Source of the DNA: Prochlorococcus sp. AG-347-I21
GTDB lineage: Bacteria; Cyanobacteriota; Cyanobacteriia; PCC-6307; Cyanobiaceae
Direction of reading: 5' to 3'
DNA length: 64,000 bases
NCBI GenBank assembly: GCA_003279055.1
Contig: QCBP01000007.1
Location: 1 to 64,000, forward strand
Shown here: one piece after another, positions 1 to 9,819 of the stretch
Numbering within the stretch: position 1 is the first letter of the stretch
How the letters are laid out: each line of letters begins with the position of its first letter
The notes under the pieces: model-generated
What the model was told of the DNA's origin: nothing
The model's input: only the letters and a program-made list of their open reading frames with translations
Database searches by the model: none
Program-made: the position numbers and the translations under genes

Positions 1-53
1 TGCAATGATTATATTTATCATTTAGGTGTATTTTTTCTATAATTATCAAATAG

Positions 54-364
54 ATATTTGATTTTCCATTATGTGGCTCCAAATCAAAATTTATTTTTGA
101 AAGTAAATTAAAAAGTGATGAAAAATTTTTATTACAACACATGGAGCTTCTGAAAAAGAATCTGAAACTAAAGCATTTGATACTATCTCACATATTCACT
201 TTTTTACAGAAAAAAGTTTTGTAAATCTAATTAAAAATTGTGGATTTAGAAATTTTATGTATCTTTACCCAAACATAATACAACCAAAATTTTTTGTAAA
301 TCAATTTCATAAAAATAAAATCTTCGAAAAATATAGAATAATTAAATCCGCTTTAAAAAAATAA
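54..364 (+). pseudogene. remnant of a SAM-dependent methyltransferase (C-terminal part)
   Basis: From about 122 one frame reads to a TAA at 362-364 and encodes about 80 residues. It contains a pattern common at the C-terminus of class I methyltransferases of polysaccharide clusters: THGASEKES, then HIHFFTEKSF and a NCGF segment, where a HxHF-T...SF..L...GF string is typical. This frame has no start: a TGA at 119-121 closes it. Upstream coding-like sequence lies in the next frame from about 54, so the two parts would be joined by a frameshift in the A5T5 run at 121-130. I infer a decayed gene or a fragment whose front part lies left of the window. The family assignment rests on a short motif only. 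Confidence 0.45.
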
Positions 365-550
365 TTGCTAATTATTCACTAAATAAAATATTAAAAAAAT
401 CAAAAATAAAACATATTGAAAATAAAATTCATCATATTGTGGTTTGCGCTGAATAAATTTTTTATATACTTAAGATAATTATTATTTTTAATCAATAAAA
501 TTCAAAATGACTACAGGTTTTATTTATAAGTTAATAAATATTAGAGATTT

Positions 551-1810
551 ATGAAATTAAGCAATATAAATTTTTTTCTTAAATTTATAGTTTCTATATT
601 ATTAAGTCTCTCATGCATTTACTTATCAGGAACACATAATCATTTAAATTATTTTTTATTAATTTTTATTTTAACTCTTTTTTTTAAAAGGAATTTAAAA
701 AAAGTTTTTATAGAAACCCTTCCTGCAGATTTAGTTTTAAGTTTTTTCTTTTTATCATTTTCTTCGATTGAATATGCTTCGATACAAAGTTTTAGAGAAA
801 GGGCTTTCCATTTAGCTCCTCTTTATCCTTCTTTAACTATATTTATACTTATTGTTTATTATTCAGTTTTAAAAGAAGAAGATTTTAAATTTAATTTATT
901 TCTAAATAAACTAACATATTTTCCTTTTGCTAGTCTCTTGTTAGGCTTCACTTCAGGAATTAGTACTGCAATTGACCCTAGTATTGGAATTTTTTCATCT
1001 CTACATTTATTTTCTTTAGTGAGCTTTTTTGCTGTAAATTTTTTTTTAATTACAAAATATATAAACAAAGATGATTTTATTATTAAGTTTTTCCCAATTA
1101 TTTTTTTTATTTTTACATTATTAATCTGTAAAAGTAAATTTTCAATATTTACTACTTTTTCATTGCTTCTCGTTTATGCCATAAGGATATTAAAACCTAA
1201 AAAATTTTTAAATTATAAGTTTAAAATTATTACTTTAAATTTTTCTAAAATAATGACTATATTTCTTGCGTTTTTGATAATTATGATCAATATATTTTCA
1301 TTTAATATGAATATTGGCGGATTTAACCCCAGTTATATTGATAAACTAATAACTTACAGGTTGACTATTAATAGTTCATTTTTTCAAGCCTCTAAGCAAA
1401 TAAATAATTCCAAATTTAGGCCACAAATACTACCAAATAGAGAGTATAAAATAATTAAAAATTTCAGTCCTATTTTAGAAGATCAACTATTTATTAAAGA
1501 AAGACTAAAATATTTACCAAAAACTATGAATAAAAAAAAATTTATTTTTTTAATTTCAAGTTATCCACATAATTCTCTACTTTACTATCTAATAATGCAT
1601 GAAGTTTTTTGGACTATTCTTTTACTCTCTCTAATAACTATTTTTTCATTTTTAATAATTCTCCAAAATAGTCTGATAAGTTTTTCTTTTTTTATTGTTT
1701 TTTGCGGACTTTTAATTTTTGAAGCAATTCCATATATAAATTCTATTTTGTTAGTAATTAGCTCTTATTTTTTAATACTTTTCTCTAATAATATTTTCAA
1801 AGAAATTTAA
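551..1810 (+). CDS. O-antigen polymerase-like multi-spanning membrane protein (Wzy type)
   Basis: A 419-residue protein made almost wholly of hydrophobic helices (about ten). A large soluble loop occupies roughly residues 250-340, followed by a SYPHNSLLYYLIMHE stretch leading into the last helices. That layout, with a conserved H-N-.-L pattern after the big periplasmic loop, is typical of Wzy polymerases and WaaL ligases, which act at the periplasmic face of the inner membrane on undecaprenyl-linked glycans. It sits at the left of a glycosyltransferase cluster, which supports polymerase. Sequence is too divergent to say polymerase versus ligase; a second protein of this class lies at 17247-18545. 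No clear ribosome-binding site precedes the ATG. Confidence 0.6.
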   Translation: MKLSNINFFLKFIVSILLSLSCIYLSGTHNHLNYFLLIFILTLFFKRNLKKVFIETLPADLVLSFFFLSFSSIEYASIQSFRERAFHLAPLYPSLTIFILIVYYSVLKEEDFKFNLFLNKLTYFPFASLLLGFTSGISTAIDPSIGIFSSLHLFSLVSFFAVNFFLITKYINKDDFIIKFFPIIFFIFTLLICKSKFSIFTTFSLLLVYAIRILKPKKFLNYKFKIITLNFSKIMTIFLAFLIIMINIFSFNMNIGGFNPSYIDKLITYRLTINSSFFQASKQINNSKFRPQILPNREYKIIKNFSPILEDQLFIKERLKYLPKTMNKKKFIFLISSYPHNSLLYYLIMHEVFWTILLLSLITIFSFLIILQNSLISFSFFIVFCGLLIFEAIPYINSILLVISSYFLILFSNNIFKEI

Positions 1811-1813
1811 TTT

Positions 1814-2806
1814 TTATTCTTTTTTTATAATTGATTTTGTAGATAAAAAATTAAGCAATTTAAATATGTAATTTTTTAAATAATATTTAATAAGCCGCAT
1901 AATTTCTAGTGGATAATTTTCTTGTATAGGCAAGCCACATTCAGAAGTAATTAGTTTTTCAAGAGTTGAATTTGCATAATTATTAATATCAATTTTATTA
2001 TCATTATTAAACTCGAATTTATCTATAGTTGTCCATGGAGGGTTATCTACATTTGTATGAGTAGCATCTTCTCTAAATCCATGATTTAAAATATGAAAAT
2101 CTTTTGGAGTTATAGATTTCTTGTTATTTAAAATATGAAAGTAATTCCATTCATAATCCCAAGTATCAAATCTATTATTTAAACATTTCCATATTATTAA
2201 AGCTGTATTAAAACACCTATATCTAATTGGTGTAGTAAAGAAAAGTCTTAATAAACTATATTTCTCTAATTCTTTTGTTGATTTAATATGGTTTTCCCAT
2301 CGATCTTTCCATGTAGCCCAACCCCATACTCTGCATAATGGCATTAAATAAAAATCTTTTTTAGATCTTAATTTCTTTGGATAATTAATTGAATTATGAC
2401 TTGAAATAGAACATATTCTTTGATCTTTAGAATATTTTTTTAGAAAATCATTAATCTGTAAAATATAATTCCTGTCTAATTCAATATCATCTTCTATTAT
2501 TAATCCATAGTTAACTTTATTAAAAAACCAACTTATTGCATCTACAACTGCTTTTCTGCAGCCAAGATTATTTTTGTTAAACTTTAGGTTTTTTTTTGGT
2601 ATTTTTTCAAGGAAGCATATTTGTTTTATTTTATTTATTTCAATTAAATCTCTTCTGTTATTTTTTCTAGGGCCATCAATTGAAATCCATAAATCTTTCT
2701 CCTCAAGATTTTTTAATCTTTGAATAGATTTATAAATCAAATCACTTCTATTAAAACCTATTAAAAGAATATTAATTTTATTTTTTGATTTATTCGAAGA
2801 TTTCAA
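1814..2806 (-). CDS. GNT-I/HlpA-like glycosyltransferase
   Basis: A 330-residue soluble glycosyltransferase. The N-terminus has the start of a GT-A fold (NILLIGFNRSDLIYKSI), then a WISIDGPR strand and a NNLGCRKAVVDAISWFF helix. IIEDDIELD at about residue 100 carries the acidic metal/nucleotide-sugar binding motif, and WGWATW follows near 165. These features match the family of bacterial proteins annotated as hemolysin/HlpA-like or GNT-I-like glycosyltransferases, which are frequent in marine polysaccharide islands. Its start lies 3 bp after the stop of the ABC transporter gene on the same strand (2810-4603), so the two are probably co-transcribed. Donor and acceptor cannot be told from the sequence. 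Confidence 0.65.
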   Translation of the reverse strand: MKSSNKSKNKINILLIGFNRSDLIYKSIQRLKNLEEKDLWISIDGPRKNNRRDLIEINKIKQICFLEKIPKKNLKFNKNNLGCRKAVVDAISWFFNKVNYGLIIEDDIELDRNYILQINDFLKKYSKDQRICSISSHNSINYPKKLRSKKDFYLMPLCRVWGWATWKDRWENHIKSTKELEKYSLLRLFFTTPIRYRCFNTALIIWKCLNNRFDTWDYEWNYFHILNNKKSITPKDFHILNHGFREDATHTNVDNPPWTTIDKFEFNNDNKIDINNYANSTLEKLITSECGLPIQENYPLEIMRLIKYYLKNYIFKLLNFLSTKSIIKKE

Positions 2807-2809
2807 AAA

Positions 2810-4603
2810 TCAATACCATTCTATAATTTCTCTATTATTTGCGAGCATTTCATTGAATGATTTCTGCTTTGTTAATGTATTTTTATCTAAAAGAAATATT
2901 TGGGAGCATTCCTTTATATTTTCCAAGTTATGACTCACAAGAAAAATAATTTTATCTTTTGAAATTTCTTTGATTTTTTTAAAAACCTTTCTCTCTGAAA
3001 TATTATCTAATGCATTTGTGGCTTCATCTAAAATTAAAATGTCATTATCTTTGTATAGTTCTCTAGCAAGAGAAATTAATTGAGCTTGACCTCCACTTAT
3101 AGAAACCCCTCCTTTGCCAATTTGTGTATCAATTCCCTCTCTTAAACCTTTAATAAATTTAATATTGTCTATTTTATGAATAATATCGAAGGCCTTTTTT
3201 TTATTAGGTTTCTGATCCCAAACTATATTTTCATAAATTGTTCCACTAATGATGTAATTCTCTTGGCATACAATAGAAATGTTTTTATTGACTTTGTTGT
3301 ATAAGTTCTCAATATCAACTTTATTAATTTGAAATTGGCCTTTGGAAGGTTTAATTAACCCACAAATTAAATTTAAAAAAGTCGTTTTGCCAGACCCAGA
3401 TCTTCCGACTATTCCAACTAGATCTCCTTTTTTAAGATCAAAATTTATATTTTTTAATATCCATGAATTATCACTTTTAAATTTATAGGATAGACCTTTG
3501 CAACTTATGCTATTAATTTGTTCATTTGGATTAACCCCTAAATTATCTAAAATAGAAGTTGTTTCTTTTCCTGTTGAATGTGAAGAGTCATAATTAAGAA
3601 TTAATTCGTCATATAATTGCATTCTCCCTTTATTTTGGTTGAATCCATTATTTAATTGTGCAAGTTCAGAAATTTTACCAATTAACCTTTGAAGAGTCAC
3701 AATAAATATTCCAATCGTTGGGAGTAGGATATTTGTACTTAAACTACTTTTTGTAAATATATATACAATAAACGCTATAGTACAAATACCAATGAATTTA
3801 CTCAAAGGGGGAGTAATTCCAAAAAAAATGCTTTCATTAATCATTTGTTTTTTTAAATAATAAGTTTTTCTTGCAAACTTATTTTTTGCGAATTTAATCG
3901 ATCCACTTGCTTTTATATATTTTATTCCCAATATCATTTCATTTAATGCTTCACTTACTACTGATTTAAAGTTATTAGTTTTTGAAGCTAAATATCTTAC
4001 TTTTTTTTGTGTAAAAAACTGAACAGAGCAAACTAGGATTAATGCAATAAAAGAGAAAAAGAATTCTTTGAATGATAATTGTAGAAGTATTCTTGAATAT
4101 ACAAATAAATATAAGAAAGCAATTATGGAATTAGTTAAAGTTATTATCTGTTCTCTTAACGCTTCAGGACATTCGACACTAATAGTCAATAATTCACCAG
4201 ATTTGATTTTTGATATCTTTTCGTAATCACCAGTTAGTATTACTCTACTAATATCATTATTTATTTTTTCTCTTAGCCATGAACCAAGAACCTCACTATT
4301 TAAAGGACCAAAATACTGACAAAAACCCTGTAATATAGCAATTACTATAATGATTATCAAAATAAAGTTTATGTTGATAGGCATTACAGCTTCTCCAATA
4401 AATGAGAAAAATTTTTGTCCTATCGGAAATGAAATTTCTGATTGATTTATTTCACCATTTTGGATAAAGGTTAGTAAGTAAAATGTAAATATTATTATAC
4501 TGTTTTCACAAATCACCTCTATTGCATTAAAAATAAAAATCAAAATAAATGCAATTTTGTTTGACTTTATAGTTTCTATAAATGCATTATATGAAGGCCT
4601 CAT
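2810..4603 (-). CDS. ABC transporter, fused permease-ATPase (MsbA/PglK-like flippase)
   Basis: A 597-residue half-transporter: six predicted membrane helices in the first 330 residues, then a nucleotide-binding domain. The Walker A motif is GRSGSGKT (about residue 397), the signature VSISGGQ (about 500) and the Walker B ILILDEATNALD. Size and architecture fit exporters of the MsbA/PglK class; PglK of Campylobacter flips lipid-linked oligosaccharide across the inner membrane. No Wzx-type flippase is visible in this island, so moving the undecaprenyl-linked glycan is a reasonable inferred role. It is upstream of, and nearly abuts, the 1814-2806 glycosyltransferase. Lipid or peptide export cannot be excluded. 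Confidence 0.8.
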   Translation of the reverse strand: MRPSYNAFIETIKSNKIAFILIFIFNAIEVICENSIIIFTFYLLTFIQNGEINQSEISFPIGQKFFSFIGEAVMPININFILIIIIVIAILQGFCQYFGPLNSEVLGSWLREKINNDISRVILTGDYEKISKIKSGELLTISVECPEALREQIITLTNSIIAFLYLFVYSRILLQLSFKEFFFSFIALILVCSVQFFTQKKVRYLASKTNNFKSVVSEALNEMILGIKYIKASGSIKFAKNKFARKTYYLKKQMINESIFFGITPPLSKFIGICTIAFIVYIFTKSSLSTNILLPTIGIFIVTLQRLIGKISELAQLNNGFNQNKGRMQLYDELILNYDSSHSTGKETTSILDNLGVNPNEQINSISCKGLSYKFKSDNSWILKNINFDLKKGDLVGIVGRSGSGKTTFLNLICGLIKPSKGQFQINKVDIENLYNKVNKNISIVCQENYIISGTIYENIVWDQKPNKKKAFDIIHKIDNIKFIKGLREGIDTQIGKGGVSISGGQAQLISLARELYKDNDILILDEATNALDNISERKVFKKIKEISKDKIIFLVSHNLENIKECSQIFLLDKNTLTKQKSFNEMLANNREIIEWY

Positions 4604-4696
4604 AATTATAAAAATAGAAGTATTAATTTTTCTGGAAAAATTGAAAGTTTAATCATTATTCTAAATCTAATTTTATATTCATGATCAATTGTCATT

Positions 4697-5644
4697 TTAT
4701 ATTTCTATAAAACCTGCAGGGCTTAGCCAGCCTTTTTCAAAAGCACTTTCTTTACAATTAATCCACTTTGGTAGAATACATCTCAATTTATTATTTAAGT
4801 TACTAATGTTGAGTAGTGCTGATGTATAAGAAAAAGTACTATTAGAAACTATATTAATGAACGAATTATTTAAAATACACCAAGTCTCTATTGAATCTTT
4901 CTTATCTAATAAGAGCAGCTTGTTTTTAAAATTATTTGCTATCAAAGAAGTTATTTTTGAGGCCCATTCGTAATCGTCAGATATTAAATATATAGGGACA
5001 GATTCAAATTCTTTTGGGATTAAATTTAAGGATCCTAATATAAATTGAATTTCAGAAAATCTCGAAAAATAGGTAAAATATTTTTCTTTATCTTCTAAAA
5101 AATCTCCTCGCCTTATATGAATGGTAATGTACTTCAATGATTGAAAATTTGAGGGCAAAAATTTTTTTGTATTTTCAAATAGCAAATTTATATTTTTAAT
5201 ATTATCTACATAACATGAGGGATTTTGCCAGTAACCTATTACTTTGATAGGTGAATTTGAGTGCTTTGTAATTTTTAATTTTTGATAAAGTGCTACTAAA
5301 GTGTTTTCAAATTTATATTTGTGGTGAAATTCATTTTCTTCTATTGTTTCTAAAAATTTTAATTTAAGTATTAAGTCTCTTGCATTTACACTATTGAGTA
5401 AATAAATATTATTAAAAATTTTCTTCAATAATTTAGATCTAAAAGATTTGTATTCTTTTTTAATATTTATCTTTTCAATAAGAATTCTATTCATCTCAAA
5501 ATTTCTATAACCTTTCAAAATATATTCTGATAATGAATAATTAATATCTAACTCAGGAATTAGTTTTGTTATATATTTTGATGCCAGATACTGAAATATT
5601 TGATTACCAAGACCACCATTTAGTAGAAATTGTAACTGACTCAT
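4697..5644 (-). CDS. GT11-family glycosyltransferase (alpha-1,2-fucosyltransferase-like)
   Basis: A 315-residue protein beginning with the GT11 signature LLNGGLGNQIFQY at residues 7-19. The donor-binding motif ITIHIRRGDF lies at about residue 175 and an N-S-T-FS-.-.-A segment near 268. GT11 enzymes use GDP-fucose to make alpha-1,2 (less often alpha-1,3) fucosyl linkages. GDP-fucose can be made by the Gmd and Fcl proteins at 8821-10938, so substrate supply and use sit in one island. A second GT11 gene is at 18660. The start chosen places the GGLGNQ motif at its usual distance from the N-terminus. No Shine-Dalgarno is visible. Confidence 0.8.
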   Translation of the reverse strand: MSQLQFLLNGGLGNQIFQYLASKYITKLIPELDINYSLSEYILKGYRNFEMNRILIEKINIKKEYKSFRSKLLKKIFNNIYLLNSVNARDLILKLKFLETIEENEFHHKYKFENTLVALYQKLKITKHSNSPIKVIGYWQNPSCYVDNIKNINLLFENTKKFLPSNFQSLKYITIHIRRGDFLEDKEKYFTYFSRFSEIQFILGSLNLIPKEFESVPIYLISDDYEWASKITSLIANNFKNKLLLLDKKDSIETWCILNNSFINIVSNSTFSYTSALLNISNLNNKLRCILPKWINCKESAFEKGWLSPAGFIEI

Positions 5645-5942
5645 TATTAATTTTTTTGAATATTATCACTTTTATTTTTATTATTCTATTAGTTTATACT
5701 CCTATAAATTTTTATTTATTAAAAAATTTTTTTTTTGAAATAAAGTGATATCCTAATTAAAGAAATTTATAAGTGATTACGATCATATTTTATATTTTAA
5801 TAAATTTTCCATAATATCTATTTAGAAGATTTTTTAAAATATGTATTCTTCAAATTATAAATGATTGATAGATAAAAAATATTTGCATCAAATATATATC
5901 TTTGCATATTTAAAGTAATATTATTATGTAAAAAGTTCTAAA
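5645..5942. other. AT-rich intergenic stretch, no gene seen
   Basis: A gap of 298 bp between the divergently read GT11 gene and the sugar O-methyltransferase gene. It is nearly pure A/T with many stops in all frames. It must carry the promoters of both neighbours, but I see no convincing -35/-10 pair, hairpin or repeat. A short plus-strand open frame here is a by-product of low stop density over the 5' end of the neighbouring gene. Confidence 0.5.
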
Positions 5943-6875
5943 ATGACTAGAAAACTAGGGATTTTGAATAAATTAAAAAATTTTTTAAAGTCTAAATTAT
6001 TTTTTTATCTGAAAAGTAGTTATAAAAAAAATTTATATATTCATATAAAAAAATATAGGTCCGTCTCTGAAAGTCACCCCTACAGTTATGAAATTAAAAA
6101 ATTTTTGGAAAAGCCAAAACTTTTTAAAAACTTTAAAAGAAATAAACATTATATGGGAGTGGTTGAAACAGTTACAGAAAAAGAAGGATATGAATATCTA
6201 AAAGTACTTGAATCAAGAAATGATGGCTTTCTAAAAAAAGCATTAGGATCAGTCCTTATTTCAGATAATATTGGAAACCCATTAAAATATTTTTATGATG
6301 GCTACTCTATTCCCTTGTCTCCCACAACCTTAAGATATATAAAAGTAGCTTCTGATCTAAATATATTATTCGGGAAAAAGTATCATAATATTGCTGAAAT
6401 AGGAGCTGGTTATGGGGGGCAAACCTTGATAAATGATCAAATATTAGATGTTTATTCTGCTAAATTATTTGACCTTCCACATGTAAACAAATTGATAGAA
6501 AAATATCTTAATTATTTCTTATTAAAAGGTAGTTATAAAACAACTTTTATTAATAATGAAGTACCAACAAATTATGATTTAGTGCTAAGTAATTATGCAT
6601 TTTCTGAATTACCCAAAGATTTACAAGTTGCTTATATTGATAAAGTACTAAAAAAATCAAAAAGAGGTTATTTAACCATGAATAGTGGTTTGGGAGGGGT
6701 GTTTTCTGATGGAAAACTTTCTGCAATTGAAATATTGAATCAACTTCCAAACGTGAAATTTCTTGAGGAATATCCATTGACCTACAAATATAACTATATA
6801 GTTGTATGGGGTTATGAAAATTCTGAAAAAATTGATAAAAACTTCAAAGAAAAAAAGTATGAATTGAATTTGTAA
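5943..6875 (+). CDS. putative sugar O-methyltransferase
   Basis: A 310-residue protein with a SAM-binding core: NIAEIGAGYGGQ at about residue 150 is motif I, followed by AKLFDLPHVNKLIEKYL and then YDLVLSNYAFSEL, which resembles the strand-4 region. This arrangement (AEIGAGYGG, DLP, SNYAFSEL) is that of the family annotated as putative sugar O-methyltransferase in LPS and capsule clusters. It would methylate hydroxyls on island glycans or sugar precursors in the cytoplasm. It is transcribed away from its left neighbour and converges with the GT32-type gene 11 bp downstream. The substrate is unknown. Confidence 0.7.
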   Translation: MTRKLGILNKLKNFLKSKLFFYLKSSYKKNLYIHIKKYRSVSESHPYSYEIKKFLEKPKLFKNFKRNKHYMGVVETVTEKEGYEYLKVLESRNDGFLKKALGSVLISDNIGNPLKYFYDGYSIPLSPTTLRYIKVASDLNILFGKKYHNIAEIGAGYGGQTLINDQILDVYSAKLFDLPHVNKLIEKYLNYFLLKGSYKTTFINNEVPTNYDLVLSNYAFSELPKDLQVAYIDKVLKKSKRGYLTMNSGLGGVFSDGKLSAIEILNQLPNVKFLEEYPLTYKYNYIVVWGYENSEKIDKNFKEKKYELNL

Positions 6876-6886
6876 ATTTTCGAGAA

Positions 6887-7792
6887 TTATTTAATTCCAA
6901 TAATTTTTTTTATTCCTATACATAAATTAATAATTATAAATTTGATTTTAGATAATATTTTCTTTAATATTCTGGATAATAGAGATTCAACCCAACTTCG
7001 TTCCCAGTGGTGAATACCAATAGAATCTTTAGTTATTAATTCTTTAATATTAAAATTTTTTTCTAGCAAAAAATGAGGAAAGGGATAAAAATAATTTGAG
7101 GGTAATATCATAATTTTATCTTTTTCCTTATCCTTTAAATCAAAGTAAAGTCTGGTCAATAAGTAAGGTCCAGAGGCATCAAAAACATGCATTTTATTGA
7201 TTTTCTTATTTAACTTTATTTTGTTTAGCAAATCATTAATTAGTGGTGAATTGGGCTGAGCTAGAATTATTGCATTATTCATAATGGGTTTGAAATCATA
7301 AACAGAAGCACAAACAAAGTTATAATTTAAAAGGTATGCAGGTAATTTTTTTAAACATTCGAAATCTGTATCTGCATATAAACCTCCGTATTTATTTAGG
7401 ATTTCATATCTTAATAAATCACTTTTAAATCCAAAGTTTTTGCTTTTTTTATAGGCTATCAAATCAGTGATTTCTAATTCTTTTATTCGATCATTATCCC
7501 AAAAAATATAATCCCAATCTGGATTTAATAATTGCCAAGAATTCATCCATTTCTTGTATTTAAGAGGCAATTTTTTAGGTCCGATCCAGATTTGGTGAAT
7601 TATTTTAGGTATCTTATTTGAGTTTTTTTTAAATTCAATATTTTTTGTTTTTTCATATTGTTTAGCTAAAAAAAACCATTTTTCTAGTTCCTTATTCTTA
7701 CTTATGAAATCCCAATGAAATTTACATTTCTTGGCAAATTCAGTATTAAAAAATTCATAATATTTTGTTTTTTCATTATTATAATTCTGCAT
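6887..7792 (-). CDS. GT32-like glycosyltransferase with DXD motif
   Basis: A 301-residue protein with the full hallmark set of the DXD sugar-binding family: IPKIIHQIWIGPKKLP at about residue 62, an NPDWDYIFWD segment, FKSDLLRYEIL, and GGLYADTDFEC where DTD is the metal-binding DXD motif (about residue 138). A conserved HHWERSW motif is near 260. Family members transfer hexoses in capsule and O-antigen synthesis. A basic hydrophobic C-terminal tail (last 30 residues) may bind the membrane. The gene is an isolated minus-strand gene between two plus-strand genes, the patchwork order typical of these islands. Confidence 0.8.
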   Translation of the reverse strand: MQNYNNEKTKYYEFFNTEFAKKCKFHWDFISKNKELEKWFFLAKQYEKTKNIEFKKNSNKIPKIIHQIWIGPKKLPLKYKKWMNSWQLLNPDWDYIFWDNDRIKELEITDLIAYKKSKNFGFKSDLLRYEILNKYGGLYADTDFECLKKLPAYLLNYNFVCASVYDFKPIMNNAIILAQPNSPLINDLLNKIKLNKKINKMHVFDASGPYLLTRLYFDLKDKEKDKIMILPSNYFYPFPHFLLEKNFNIKELITKDSIGIHHWERSWVESLLSRILKKILSKIKFIIINLCIGIKKIIGIK

Positions 7793-7856
7793 TCTGGCAT
7801 TAAGAAAAGCTAATTTTAAATGATACTATATATATTAGTTTGACTAATAATACTAA

Positions 7857-8642
7857 ATGGTTAAAACATCATTATTGTTATTAGTTTTTAATGGAGAGAA
7901 CTATTTAAATAGATCTTTAGATTCAGTTTATAAACAAACAATAAAGTTAGATGAAGTATTAATCATTAACGATGGTAGTAATGATTTAACCGTGGATATT
8001 ATAAAAAAATGGTCAGATAAATTACCTATAAAACTTGTTAATAATAAAAAAAATATTGGCACCTTTGCTTCTTTAAAAAAAGGGGTTTTAAGCTGCTCTG
8101 GTGATCTAATATTTAGGATTGATCATGATGATCAATGGGCTAATAATCATGTAGAAGAAATTATAAAACTTTATTTTGAAGATAAAAATACAAAACTTTT
8201 TGCTACAAGGGCAATTTATTTAAATGAGGATTTTAGTTTCATTAAATATTCTGGATATATATCAGATAAAGATATTAGAAAGAATCTTCTTTGGGATAAT
8301 CCAATTGTACAAAGTAGTACAGCTTTTTTTAAAAAAGACTTTATTTATTTAAATAGATCCTCAGATTTGAATTATTGTGAAGATTATGATTTGTGGATAA
8401 GGTTATTAAATATAGGTAAATTGAAATTTTGCAAGAAAGAAACTGTTAGATACTTCGTATATAAAAACTCTTTATCTAGGAGAAAAAAAAATAGATTCTT
8501 AATTGAACGCTTTAAATGCCAAAAATTGGCTTTGAAGTGTTATTTCTGGAAATATCCAATATATGCTTTTTTCATTGCAATTATATTGCGTTTAAGATTA
8601 TTAATCTTTCAATTTAAAAAATTTCTGAATTATGATCCTTAA
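7857..8642 (+). CDS. GT2-family glycosyltransferase
   Basis: A 261-residue protein of the GT-A type. The first strand and helix read SLLLLVFNGENYLNRSLDSV, followed by VLIINDGSND (first aspartate motif, about residue 40) and FRIDHDDQW (the DXD, about 93). W-D-N-P and CEDYDLWIRL later in the chain match the acceptor side of GT2 enzymes. The last 30 residues are basic and hydrophobic and may anchor the enzyme at the membrane. It stands alone on the plus strand and is followed by about 180 bp without a gene. Specificity cannot be inferred. Confidence 0.8.
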   Translation: MVKTSLLLLVFNGENYLNRSLDSVYKQTIKLDEVLIINDGSNDLTVDIIKKWSDKLPIKLVNNKKNIGTFASLKKGVLSCSGDLIFRIDHDDQWANNHVEEIIKLYFEDKNTKLFATRAIYLNEDFSFIKYSGYISDKDIRKNLLWDNPIVQSSTAFFKKDFIYLNRSSDLNYCEDYDLWIRLLNIGKLKFCKKETVRYFVYKNSLSRRKKNRFLIERFKCQKLALKCYFWKYPIYAFFIAIILRLRLLIFQFKKFLNYDP

Positions 8643-8820
8643 TTTTTGAATGTCAACTAATATATTTTTGACTTTAATTCAATAGCTTTACGAAATTATT
8701 AAAAAAGGAACTTAATTTATATTTAATTAAATTTATTTTTTAGCGTGAATTTTATTTTTATCTTTATTCTAATTATTTAAATTTTTATTATGCATAAATT
8801 TCTTATTGAAATTTAGTTTT

Positions 8821-9813
8821 TTATTTTTTTAATTTATTTTGTGCCAATTCATCTAAATAGTTTTTATAAGTTTTAACTATACCATCATTTAAATTTGTTT
8901 TAGCTTTCCAACCCATATTTTCTAATTTTGAGGTGTCTAATTTTTTTCTAGGAGTCCCATCAGGCTTGCTCTGGTCCCATATTATTTCACCACTAAATCC
9001 AATAATTTTTGATATCTTAATCGCTAAATCTTTTATAGATATTTCAAATTCGCTTCCAACATTAAGCCAATTATTTTTTAATTTTTTTTCTTTTTGATTA
9101 ATATTTTCTAATATAAAAATACACGCATCTGCTAAATCATCCACATATAGAAATTCCCTTAGCGGTTTACCAGATCCCCAGCATTTAACTTGATTAAGAT
9201 TATTTCTTTTGGCTTCATCAAATTTTCTTATTAAAGCAGGTAGAACATGGCTGTTTTCTAAATTATAATTATCTTTTGGCCCATATAAATTGGTCGGCAT
9301 TAATGAAAATGCATCAAAATCATATTGTGAGTTAAGTGCCTCGCACATTTTTAAGCCAGCAATTTTAGCTATTGCATAAAATTGATTTGTTTCTTCTAGG
9401 GGACTTTTTAAAAGATATTCTTCTTTAATTGGTTGTTCCGATAGTTTTGGATAAATGCAACTACTTCCAAGAAATAGAATTTTTTTTATCTTACAAACCC
9501 TACAAATTTCAATTAAGTTTGTTTGAATTTTTAAATTTTCAAAAATAAAATCATAAGGATTATTTTTGTTCGCCAAAATACCTCCAACCTTCGCAGCCGC
9601 AATAATTACTATAGTAGGTTGAAATTTATGAAACCAATCTAAAAGTATTTCAAAGTTTGAAAAATCGAGTTCTTTCCTAGATGGGTTATAAATCTTCCCT
9701 CCTTTTGACTTGTTTCCATAACCCTTTTTTATTAATGCTCTATTTATGGCACTTCCAACCATCCCAGAAGCTCCTGCAATCAGAATTTTTTCATGTATTT
9801 GAATCTGTTTCAA
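8821..9813 (-). CDS. fcl: GDP-L-fucose synthase
   Basis: A 330-residue extended short-chain dehydrogenase that epimerises and reduces GDP-4-keto-6-deoxymannose to GDP-L-fucose with NADPH. The Rossmann motif is GASGMVG at residues 14-20. The catalytic set is visible as GSS at 116-118 and Tyr146-x3-Lys150 (FYAIAK). KVGGILANKNNPYDF and LMPTNLYGP are typical of the family. It lies 6 bp downstream of gmd on the same strand, so the two-step GDP-fucose branch is one operon. Length and motifs are complete; the call is secure. Confidence 0.93.
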   Translation of the reverse strand: MKQIQIHEKILIAGASGMVGSAINRALIKKGYGNKSKGGKIYNPSRKELDFSNFEILLDWFHKFQPTIVIIAAAKVGGILANKNNPYDFIFENLKIQTNLIEICRVCKIKKILFLGSSCIYPKLSEQPIKEEYLLKSPLEETNQFYAIAKIAGLKMCEALNSQYDFDAFSLMPTNLYGPKDNYNLENSHVLPALIRKFDEAKRNNLNQVKCWGSGKPLREFLYVDDLADACIFILENINQKEKKLKNNWLNVGSEFEISIKDLAIKISKIIGFSGEIIWDQSKPDGTPRKKLDTSKLENMGWKAKTNLNDGIVKTYKNYLDELAQNKLKK

Positions 9814-9819
9814 TTTGTT

